Assembly: GCA_004560045.1 (NCBI GenBank)
Contig: SFWF01000077.1
Location: 1 to 5,989, forward strand
Direction of reading: 5' to 3'
Origin: a bacterium
Lineage (GTDB): Bacteria; Bacillota; Clostridia; Oscillospirales; Acutalibacteraceae
Length of the DNA stretch: 5,989 nucleotides
The notes below the pieces were generated by a model. The model ran no database searches. It saw only the letters and a program-made list of their open reading frames with translations, and was not told the origin of the DNA. The position numbers and the translations under genes are program-made. This document shows, in pieces, positions 1-4,875 of the stretch. How positions within the stretch are numbered: the stretch's first letter is position 1; the number at the start of each line of letters is the position of its first letter.

Positions 1-154
1 ATTATATTACAATTCAGTAAGATTACATTCGGGAATCAATTATTCAGTACCAAATCAATTTTTCACTCTTCTATCAGTCCGAAATTCTTGACAAGTTTCT
101 TTCTACATAAAGATTGTTTGCCCCTCTTTCCTTTTCCCTATCGCATAATGTTAA
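1..154. other. AT-rich stretch with no recognisable gene
   Basis: No coding region, RNA gene or mobile element is visible on either strand. The first 60 bases contain a loose tandem arrangement: ATTCAGTA occurs at 12-19 and 42-49, and AATCAATT at 34-41 and 53-60, so a unit of about 20-30 bases may be imperfectly duplicated. A TTGACA hexamer lies at 88-93 but has no well-placed -10 partner. The stretch lies beyond the hairpin that closes the minus-strand genes to its right and is best read as intergenic. Confidence 0.4.
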
Positions 155-188
155 ACGGCAACGCACATTTTGGTTTGTGCGTTGCCGT
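152..188 (-). terminator. Strong hairpin, probable terminator of the minus-strand block
   Basis: A perfect 13-bp stem pairs 155-167 (ACGGCAACGCACA) with 176-188 (TGTGCGTTGCCGT) around an 8-base loop. On the minus strand it starts 7 bases after the stop codon of the dehydrogenase remnant (196-198) and is followed by a short TTT run, which suggests the native terminator of that gene. On the plus strand it is followed by a run of five Ts at 193-197 after a 4-base gap, so it could also act in the other direction. The minus assignment comes from gene order. Confidence 0.65.
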
Positions 189-195
189 AAGGTTT

Positions 196-279
196 TTATA
201 AGGTCAAAACCACCTTGCCGACGTTTTCGCCCCGTTCTAAAACGGCATGAGCATCGGAGGCATTTTTGAGCGGTTTCGG
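196..279 (-). pseudogene. C-terminal remnant of a medium-chain dehydrogenase / quinone oxidoreductase
   Basis: Reading leftward, the frame ending in TAA at 196-198 encodes PLKNASDAHAVLERGENVGK followed by VVLTL. This closely resembles the C-terminal end of zinc-type alcohol dehydrogenase/NADPH:quinone reductase (MDR) proteins, where a PLexxxxAHxxLExGxxxGKxVL pattern closes the last strand. An in-frame TAA at 280-282 cuts it off upstream, and a complete family member needs about 300 more residues, for which there is no room before the next gene at 475. It is therefore a decayed or truncated gene. The terminator-like hairpin just past its stop suggests the 3' end is in its original place. The identification rests on a short motif. 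Confidence 0.5.
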
Positions 280-282
280 TTA

Positions 283-397
283 AATTCCAGACGTCATATT
301 CTACGAGTATGGCATCGCTTGTTTCGATTATTTCGTCGGCCGAAAGCCGTTTAAGCCCATTATTGGCGGCAGGACGGGGTTTACTACTCCGGTCGGT
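283..397 (-). pseudogene. Unidentified coding-like fragment next to the dehydrogenase remnant
   Basis: In a minus-strand frame different from the dehydrogenase tail, 283-397 is open and reads in a protein-like way, including NGLKRLSADEIIETSDAILV followed by EYDVWN. It begins just after a stop (398-400), has no start codon or ribosome binding site of its own, and runs out of frame into the dehydrogenase tail. It may be an earlier part of the same decayed gene shifted by an indel, or the remains of another gene joined by deletion. I do not recognise the family. Chance openness cannot be excluded over 38 codons. Confidence 0.22.
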
Positions 398-474
398 TTA
401 ACGAAATAAAAGAATAGCCGAGGCAGGAGAACTCTGATATACTCCTTCAGGTTTTATATACGACTGCAAGCCTA

Positions 475-1953
475 TTAAAACATCATATCCATCATAAAAA
501 ATTCGGAGAAGGCAGGGCTGGAGGCGAGGTCGACGTGGATTGCGGTTTTGGCGATAAGGTCGCACTTTTCCTTTAAATTCTTATTTAAAAGAAGCATGGC
601 CGCGCCGCCTAAGGCCGCGTTTCCTATAGGTTTAATTTCCTCTACCCTATCCTTTGGCAGAAGACCTACTTTAAGGGTGCTGTCGGGATTCAGCGCAGTT
701 CCGAAGCCGCCCGCAAGCATTACGGGGACGGGTTCGGTAGCCCGAGCCTCGCTTAAAAGGGTTTTTATTCCGGCGCATATTGCGCTTTTAGCAAGCTGAA
801 GATTTCGTATATCCCGCTGAGTCAGATATACGTTTTTAGAGAGATAATATTTCTCCTCCATACTGCCCGTTTCGTCGATTACGCCAAGCTCCAAAAGGGC
901 GGCGGTGGCCTCAATAAGTCCTGCACCGCAGAGTCCTCGCGGCTCGGTATCGCCGATAGCGTGCACAGTCAGAGAGTTATTTATAATCTTGGCGCTATCG
1001 ATCGCTCCGTTTTGGGCGCGCATACCGCAGGTTATTCCGACCCCTTCAAAGGCAGGGCCTGCGGCGGTTGAGGTAACCAAAAGCTTGCCGTTTTTTATAA
1101 GGCAAAGCTCGCCGTTGGTGCCGATGTCGGCCAGAAGGGCATATTCCTTATCGCATAGTTCGCTTGCAATAATAGCGCAGGTTGTGTCGGCTCCGACAAA
1201 GGGAGAAATGCAGGGCGGGATATATATTTCGGTGGTTTCGTGAAGTATCAGACCCAGCTCGTGAGCCGAGAAGCTTTTTCCGAAGGGGAAATCCATGGTA
1301 AAGGGGGCGTGTGACAGACCCTCCACGCTTTTACCGCAGAATATCGAGAGCATCGTGGTGTTTCCCGTAATTACTCCAAAATCGATAAGAGTCGGGCTTA
1401 TTTGGGTATTTACGGCAAGCTCGGAAATAAGCTTATTTATTCCGCTCACTACCGCGCGACGCATTTCGTCGGCTTTTCCGTTTACCGCCGATTCGATCCT
1501 CGTTACAACGTCGCTTCCCCAACGGATCTGCGGATTCAGGGAGGACGCGACGCTAAGTATTTTACCCCTTGTGTCGTAAAGCCTTGCGGCAAGGGTGGTC
1601 GTACCGATGTCCACCGCTATGCCATGTCTTTTAAAGCTTGGGCAGGCGGCATCGGGCACAGACAGGTCGGCCTCGGCAATAATTGCATCGGCCTTAATTT
1701 CGGTTTCGACCTCGCAGTCGCCTTCTATATAGGTAAGGCAGGCAAGGCGGATACCACCTTTAAGCTCTTCGGGAGAAAGCAGCTCCCGTTCACGGGAGGT
1801 CACGGGAGAAAGTCTTCCTTTAACTTTAACGCGGCATTTTCCGCACATACCGCGACCGCCGCAGGGGGCTTCGCTCTTTATGACCTTTATAAGCAGATCG
1901 CCCTTTTTGCAGATCATTCTTTTTTCGTTAACGGTGACCTTTACTTCCATCAT
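475..1953 (-). CDS. Ferredoxin-ASKHA protein, RACo-like reductive activator (DUF4445 family)
   Basis: The 492-residue product has two parts. Residues 1-90 form a [2Fe-2S] ferredoxin-like domain with ligands C31, C37, C40 and C72 (C-x5-C-x2-C-x31-C). From about residue 110 follows an ASKHA ATPase fold: phosphate loop DIGTTT at 115-120, second phosphate motif DIGTNGE at 276-282, GLCGAGLIEA at 340-349, and AGGFG at 414-418. The C-terminal FF...MMF matches the family's usual end, so the protein looks complete although shorter than the roughly 630-residue RACo of carboxydotrophs. Family members use ATP to drive one-electron reduction of a corrinoid protein from cob(II) to cob(I)alamin. No corrinoid protein or methyltransferase lies in this window, so the partner is unknown. 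The ATG at 1953 is preceded by AAGGAG at 1959-1964 with 5-base spacing; a second ATG at 1950 is equally possible. It follows the flavin reductase gene after 131 bases. Confidence 0.88.
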   Translation of the reverse strand: MMEVKVTVNEKRMICKKGDLLIKVIKSEAPCGGRGMCGKCRVKVKGRLSPVTSRERELLSPEELKGGIRLACLTYIEGDCEVETEIKADAIIAEADLSVPDAACPSFKRHGIAVDIGTTTLAARLYDTRGKILSVASSLNPQIRWGSDVVTRIESAVNGKADEMRRAVVSGINKLISELAVNTQISPTLIDFGVITGNTTMLSIFCGKSVEGLSHAPFTMDFPFGKSFSAHELGLILHETTEIYIPPCISPFVGADTTCAIIASELCDKEYALLADIGTNGELCLIKNGKLLVTSTAAGPAFEGVGITCGMRAQNGAIDSAKIINNSLTVHAIGDTEPRGLCGAGLIEATAALLELGVIDETGSMEEKYYLSKNVYLTQRDIRNLQLAKSAICAGIKTLLSEARATEPVPVMLAGGFGTALNPDSTLKVGLLPKDRVEEIKPIGNAALGGAAMLLLNKNLKEKCDLIAKTAIHVDLASSPAFSEFFMMDMMF

Positions 1954-1958
1954 AGCTT

Positions 1959-1964
1959 CTCCTT
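1959..1964 (-). promoter_or_regulatory. Ribosome binding site of the ASKHA gene
   Basis: AAGGAG on the minus strand lies 5 bases before the ATG at 1953 and 8 bases before the ATG at 1950. Both spacings are workable, so the protein may begin MMEV or MEV; the first was chosen. Confidence 0.75.
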
Positions 1965-1992
1965 GTAAAAACTTTTAAAGGCTTTGTACATT

Positions 1993-2021
1993 ATTATCCT
2001 TAAAAAGTAATGCTTTTTAAA
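1993..2021 (-). promoter_or_regulatory. Possible promoter of the ASKHA gene
   Basis: In the 131-base gap between the flavin reductase stop and the ASKHA start, the minus strand shows TTTAAA (2021-2016), a 17-base spacer and GATAAT (1998-1993), about 40 bases before the start codon. Both boxes are imperfect and the surroundings are AT-rich. A short AT-rich inverted repeat (TTAAAAAG at 2000-2007 with CTTTTTAA at 2013-2020) overlaps the spacer and -35 box. The ASKHA gene may therefore have its own promoter, or be read through from the flavin reductase gene. Confidence 0.3.
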
Positions 2022-2084
2022 TATCTCTGTATTCGACAAAAGAAAACAGCATATGCGCAGTGGGGATTTCGTATCTGCACTCTT

Positions 2085-2588
2085 TTATTCGGCCATAAGC
2101 ACCTGTTCGATCTTGCCGATTATCATATAGTGATAGTCCTTTTCGGGGTACCAGCGGTCGATCACAGCCTTGTCGACAAAGGAGTCCTCGGTCATCTGCT
2201 GAACGAACTGCTTTTTTACCACCAAAACCATTCGGGCTTCTTTAAAATAGGTGTATTTTTCGCCCGTAACGGGGGTAAGGCCCGCCTCCTTCGTTTTGTC
2301 GCAGTCTCTTCCCGACTTGCTTCCGCAGACCTTATGAATATCCTTATTATCGCCGTAGAAGGAGACGGTGAAATAATCGTTTTTCTCGATAAATTCCATA
2401 GTATAACGCTGAGGACGGACGACGACGGCAAGGCTGTCGGCTCCCCACATTTCGCCCATAAAGCCCCATGAAGCGGTCATCATATTATAGCCGTCCTTAC
2501 CGCCTGCGGTAATAAGGGCCCATTCTTCGGCTAAGCACTTTATTAAATTGTCTTTAATACTTCTTGGATCAACTGTTTTATATATCAT
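2085..2588 (-). CDS. Flavin reductase family protein (FMN-binding split barrel)
   Basis: The 167-residue product fits the small flavin reductase-like (DIM6/NTAB, COG1853) family, which binds FMN in a split barrel and usually acts as a homodimer. Seen in the sequence, numbering from the chosen start: NMMTASWG at 35-42, the conserved turn contacting flavin phosphate; VRPQRYT at 57-63; FTVSFYG at 73-79; and YHYMIIGKI near the end. It has no signal peptide or membrane segment, so it should be cytoplasmic. The substrate is not predictable: family members reduce free flavin or serve as small redox or flavin carrier proteins. The start was set at the ATG at 2588 because GGTG (2598-2595) lies 6 bases upstream; ATG at 2594 or GTG at 2597 would add 2 or 3 residues but leave no room for a binding site. 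It has its own minus-strand promoter, divergent from the scaffold operon. Confidence 0.85.
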   Translation of the reverse strand: MIYKTVDPRSIKDNLIKCLAEEWALITAGGKDGYNMMTASWGFMGEMWGADSLAVVVRPQRYTMEFIEKNDYFTVSFYGDNKDIHKVCGSKSGRDCDKTKEAGLTPVTGEKYTYFKEARMVLVVKKQFVQQMTEDSFVDKAVIDRWYPEKDYHYMIIGKIEQVLMAE

Positions 2589-2635
2589 AATCATCACCGT
2601 TTATTTTATGTGAAATATCGCTTTGTTATTCCTTG

Positions 2636-2664
2636 ATTATAACATATCAAATCGGCTTTGGCAA
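2636..2664 (-). promoter_or_regulatory. Promoter of the flavin reductase gene
   Basis: On the minus strand, TTGCCA (2664-2659), a 17-base spacer and a perfect TATAAT (2641-2636), with TG one base before the -10 box (extended -10), form a strong sigma-A type promoter. Transcription would begin near 2629, leaving a leader of about 40 bases. Confidence 0.7.
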
Positions 2665-2672
2665 ACAGTTTT

Positions 2673-2699
2673 ATTATCGATCGTTAAAAAATTATCGAT
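2673..2699. repeat. 9-bp direct repeat between divergent promoters, possible operator
   Basis: ATTATCGAT occurs at 2673-2681 and again at 2691-2699, with starts 18 bases apart (slightly under two helical turns), inside the 51-base gap between the two divergent -35 boxes. Each copy contains the palindrome ATCGAT. Position and spacing suit a site for a regulator acting on both promoters, but the sequence is AT-rich and no known regulator motif was recognised. Confidence 0.3.
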
Positions 2700-2715
2700 T
2701 TCTGTCGTTTTTCTC

Positions 2716-2744
2716 TTGTAATTTCAATTTGTTTTTGGTATAAT
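2716..2744 (+). promoter_or_regulatory. Promoter of the scaffold / GGGtGRT operon
   Basis: TTGTAA (2716-2721), a 17-base spacer and a perfect TATAAT (2739-2744), with TG one base before the -10 box, form a strong sigma-A promoter. Transcription would start near 2751, giving a leader of about 53 bases. The strength fits the biased codon use of the two genes behind it. Confidence 0.75.
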
Positions 2745-2785
2745 CATTTTGTATGGTCAAGAGTATGACTTGCGACTAATTACCG

Positions 2786-2792
2786 AAAGGAG
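2786..2792 (+). promoter_or_regulatory. Ribosome binding site of the NifU-like gene
   Basis: AAAGGAG ends 11 bases before the ATG at 2804. This is slightly longer than the usual spacing, but no closer in-frame start exists, so it sets the start. Confidence 0.7.
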
Positions 2793-2803
2793 AAATCTAC
2801 AGC

Positions 2804-3496
2804 ATGAATTATTCAGTAGAAGTTCAAAACATGTGTACCGTTGCTAAGGGTCCTCATCACGGTCCCGCTCCCATTCCGGAAGAAGGCAGATGGGTACAGG
2901 CAAAAGAAATTACCGACATTTCCGCTTACACCCACGGTGTTGGCTGGTGCGCTCCTCAGCAGGGCGCCTGCAAGCTTTCACTCAACGTTAAGAACGGAAT
3001 TATCGAAGAGGCTCTCGTTGAGACCATCGGCTGCTCGGGTATGACCCATTCCGCAGCTATGGCCGCTGAGATCCTCCCCGGAAAGACCCTCTTAGAGGCT
3101 CTTAACACCGACCTCGTTTGCGATGCTATCAACACCGCTATGCGTGAGCTTTTCCTCCAGATCGTTTACGGCCGCAGCCAGTCGGCTTTCTCTGAGGACG
3201 GCCTTGTTATCGGCGCAGGTATGGAAGACCTCGGTAAGGGTGAACGTTCCATGGTTGGTACTATGTACGGTACCAAGGCTAAGGGCGTTCGTTACCTCGA
3301 AATGACCGAAGGCTACTGCACCAGAATGGCACTCGACGAGAACGACGAGGTTATCGGATACGAATTCGTTTCCCTCGGCAAGATGACCGACTTCATCAAG
3401 AAGGGTCTCGAGCCCAACGAAGCATACGAGAAGTCCAAGGGCACTTACGGCCGCTTTGCTGATGCCGCTAAGTACATCGACCCCAGAAAAGAATAA
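2804..3496 (+). CDS. NifU/IscU-like iron-sulfur cluster assembly scaffold protein
   Basis: The 230-residue product carries a NifU N-terminal (IscU-like) domain in about residues 40-125, the fold on which [2Fe-2S] clusters are built before transfer. Seen: C49, C56, C77 in ETIGCSGM (matching the YGCGSA block of IscU), and C106 in DLVCDAI, with the intervening KLSLNVKNGIIEEALVETIG reading like the scaffold core. The first cysteine region differs from the classic ACGD arrangement: C49 and C56 are 7 apart and the aspartate is absent. Residues 130-230 add an extension not found in simple IscU, and an N-terminal segment has C11. No cysteine desulfurase is nearby, so sulfur must come from elsewhere, or the protein is a specialised scaffold. 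It is first in a two-gene operon, 17 bases before the GGGtGRT gene. Codon use is strongly biased (AAG, GTT, ACC, CTC, CCC), suggesting high expression. Confidence 0.85.
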   Translation: MNYSVEVQNMCTVAKGPHHGPAPIPEEGRWVQAKEITDISAYTHGVGWCAPQQGACKLSLNVKNGIIEEALVETIGCSGMTHSAAMAAEILPGKTLLEALNTDLVCDAINTAMRELFLQIVYGRSQSAFSEDGLVIGAGMEDLGKGERSMVGTMYGTKAKGVRYLEMTEGYCTRMALDENDEVIGYEFVSLGKMTDFIKKGLEPNEAYEKSKGTYGRFADAAKYIDPRKE

Positions 3497-3498
3497 TT

Positions 3499-3505
3499 AA
3501 GGAGG
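3499..3505 (+). promoter_or_regulatory. Ribosome binding site of the GGGtGRT gene
   Basis: AAGGAGG lies 8 bases before the ATG at 3514, within the 17-base gap after the scaffold stop. It is a near-ideal site and supports strong, coupled expression of the second gene. Confidence 0.8.
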
Positions 3506-3513
3506 ATAACGTA

Positions 3514-4512
3514 ATGGCTAAGTTTGAAGGTTATGAGAGACGCGAGGCCAAGATCCTTGCCGCTCTTAAAGAATTCGGAATTTCCTCCATCGACGAATGT
3601 AAGGAAATCTGTGACGCTAAGGGAATCGACCCCTATAAGATAGTTGAAGAGACTCAGCCCATCGCTTTCGAAAACGCAAAGTGGGCTTACACCGTTGGTT
3701 GCGCCATCGCAATCAAGAAGGGCTGCACCAAAGCCGCCGACGCCGCTGCCGCTATCGGTATCGGTCTTCAGGCATTCTGCATCCCCGGCTCTGTTGCTGA
3801 GAACCGCAAGGTTGGTCTTGGCCACGGTAACCTCGGTAAGATGCTTCTTTCCGACGAGACCGAGTGCTTCTGCTTCCTCGCAGGACACGAGTCCTTCGCC
3901 GCCGCTGAGGGCGCAATCAAGATCGCTCTTAACGCTAACAAGGTTAGAACCACTCCCCTTCGCGTAATCCTTAACGGTCTCGGAAAGGATGCCGCTTACA
4001 TCATTTCCCGTATCAACGGCTTCACCTACGTTGAGACCGAGTTTGATCCTTTCACCGAAGAGGTTAAGGTCATCTCCGAGAAGGCATTCTCTAACGGCCC
4101 CCGCGCAGACGTTAAGTGCTACGGCTCTGATAACGTTCCCGAGGGTGTTGCAATTATGCAGCTCGAGAAGGTTGGCGTTTCCATCACCGGTAACTCCACC
4201 AACCCCACCCGCTTCCAGCATCCCGTTGCCGGCACCTACAAGAAGTGGTGTAACGAGAACGGCGTAAACTACTTCTCGGTAGCTTCGGGCGGCGGTACCG
4301 GACGTACCCTCCACCCCGACAACATGGCAGCAGGCCCCGCTTCCTACGGTATGACCGATACCATGGGACGTATGCATGGTGACGCACAGTTCGCAGGTTC
4401 TTCCTCCGTTCCCGCTCACGTAGAAATGATGGGACTTATCGGTGCAGGTAACAACCCCATGGTTGGTATGACAGTTGCTTGTGCAGTTGCAGTTGAAGAG
4501 GCTTCTAAGTAA
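3514..4512 (+). CDS. GGGtGRT family protein
   Basis: The 332-residue product contains the family signature GGGTGRT at 259-265, followed by a conserved-looking tail rich in glycine, methionine and histidine (H267, H288, H302). I place it in the GGGtGRT Pfam family, whose function is not known to me. Other visible points: a short helical N-terminus, a glycine-rich stretch GLGHGNLGK at 101-109, paired cysteines C118 and C120 in ETECFCFLAGHES, and ten cysteines in all (29, 33, 63, 71, 89, 118, 120, 202, 246, 323), which is many for a cytoplasmic protein of this size. There is no signal peptide or clear membrane segment. The position directly behind a cluster scaffold suggests that it receives or carries a metal cluster or acts as an enzyme using one; this is inference. 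Codon choice is as biased as in the scaffold gene, so it is probably abundant. Length and ends look intact. Confidence 0.9.
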   Translation: MAKFEGYERREAKILAALKEFGISSIDECKEICDAKGIDPYKIVEETQPIAFENAKWAYTVGCAIAIKKGCTKAADAAAAIGIGLQAFCIPGSVAENRKVGLGHGNLGKMLLSDETECFCFLAGHESFAAAEGAIKIALNANKVRTTPLRVILNGLGKDAAYIISRINGFTYVETEFDPFTEEVKVISEKAFSNGPRADVKCYGSDNVPEGVAIMQLEKVGVSITGNSTNPTRFQHPVAGTYKKWCNENGVNYFSVASGGGTGRTLHPDNMAAGPASYGMTDTMGRMHGDAQFAGSSSVPAHVEMMGLIGAGNNPMVGMTVACAVAVEEASK

Positions 4513-4571
4513 TTAGATTTTTCTTAGAATAAGTAACGGGAGGAGCAAGCCTTTCTCCTACAATTAACAAT

Positions 4572-4607
4572 AAACCCGTCTACCGAAAGGCAGACGGGTT
4601 TGGTTTT
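4572..4607 (+). terminator. Rho-independent terminator of the scaffold / GGGtGRT operon
   Basis: A perfect 10-bp stem (AAACCCGTCT at 4572-4581 with AGACGGGTTT at 4592-4601) continues through one A/C mismatch into CC/GG closed by a GAAA tetraloop (4585-4588). A T run at 4604-4607 follows. It lies 59 bases after the GGGtGRT stop. Confidence 0.9.
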
Positions 4608-4770
4608 ATATTTCGCCGGAGACTTTGGCCGGCCTCATTATGGCGAGGGCGGTGTAGATATGGCAGTTGAGCCGGAAGTTCTGTAAGGTTTCCTTGCAGT
4701 CGTTCCACATCCAATGCGTCGGGAAAACGCCGATAGCAGCACATTTTTTAAGTTTGTCAATTATTGGTGG
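4606..4770 (-). pseudogene. C-terminal remnant of an unidentified gene
   Basis: On the minus strand a frame ending in TAA at 4606-4608 reads in a protein-like way, with AAIGVFPTHWMWNDCKETLQ, then NFRLNCHIYTALAIMRP and AKVSGEI. Over about 45 codons (4606-4743) the third positions are mostly G or C, as in the organism's other genes, and the two tryptophans and spaced cysteines look like a folded protein rather than random sequence. Upstream (4744-4770) the frame stays open but turns AT-rich and lysine-rich, with no ribosome binding site or convincing start, and it then enters the promoter zone of the lipoprotein gene. The best reading is the tail of a gene whose front was lost. Its stop overlaps the operon terminator, which could serve both strands. 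I do not recognise the family; a small intact gene starting inside is less likely. Confidence 0.33.
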
Positions 4771-4800
4771 AAATATTCTATGTTTTAATAGAAATAATCG

Positions 4801-4818
4801 AATTTTTTTAAAAAAATT
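4801..4818. repeat. Perfect 18-bp A/T palindrome upstream of the lipoprotein gene
   Basis: AATTTTTTTAAAAAAATT reads the same on both strands and lies about 58 bases before the lipoprotein start, just upstream of its likely promoter. Such tracts bend DNA and can act as upstream promoter elements; a simple low-complexity origin is equally possible. Confidence 0.4.
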
Positions 4819-4828
4819 TTTTATAGCC

Positions 4829-4857
4829 TTGACCGAGGGGCTAAAATATGGTAAAAA
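4829..4857 (+). promoter_or_regulatory. Possible promoter of the transglutaminase lipoprotein gene
   Basis: TTGACC (4829-4834), a 17-base spacer and TAAAAA (4852-4857) form a plausible promoter with a good -35 and a poor -10 box. It would put the transcript start near 4864, over or within the ribosome binding site, which is unusually close. An alternative -10 is TAAAAT at 4842-4847 with a poor -35 (TTTTAT at 4819-4824), which would leave a more normal leader. Confidence 0.25.
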
Positions 4858-4875
4858 TAAGTAGGTGATATATAT

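Noticed and set aside
38..49. The 12-mer AATTATTCAGTA occurs here and at 2807-2818, at the start of the scaffold gene
   Set aside because: One shared AT-rich 12-mer is about what chance gives in 6 kb, and the second copy is inside coding sequence.
1402..1968. A 188-residue plus-strand frame opposite the ASKHA gene
   Set aside because: The ASKHA frame is supported by clear ferredoxin and ATPase motifs; the plus frame has no domain, promoter or ribosome binding site.
2010..2471. A 153-residue plus-strand frame opposite the flavin reductase gene
   Set aside because: The flavin reductase motifs lie on the minus strand, and the plus frame has no supporting signal.
2781..2790. TACCGAAAGG occurs before the scaffold gene and again at 4581-4590 in its terminator
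   Set aside because: The first copy is part of the ribosome binding site and the second forms the GAAA-loop tip of the hairpin; each is explained by its own role, so the match is most likely coincidence.
3445..4419. A 324-residue open frame on the minus strand, opposite the GGGtGRT gene
   Set aside because: It is an antisense shadow: the sense gene's biased codons avoid the triplets that would be stops on the other strand. The translation is rich in Gly, Val and Leu without a recognisable domain, and no ribosome binding site of note precedes it.
4541..4559. AGGAG/CTCCT inverted repeat (4541-4545 with 4555-4559) before the operon terminator
   Set aside because: Only 5 bp with a 9-base loop and no T run; too weak to call next to the strong terminator at 4572-4607.
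4667..4864. A 65-residue plus-strand frame before the lipoprotein gene
   Set aside because: There is no ribosome binding site before its ATG, it crosses the AT-rich promoter zone, and its translation does not look like a folded protein; the minus-strand frame in the same place has better coding character.
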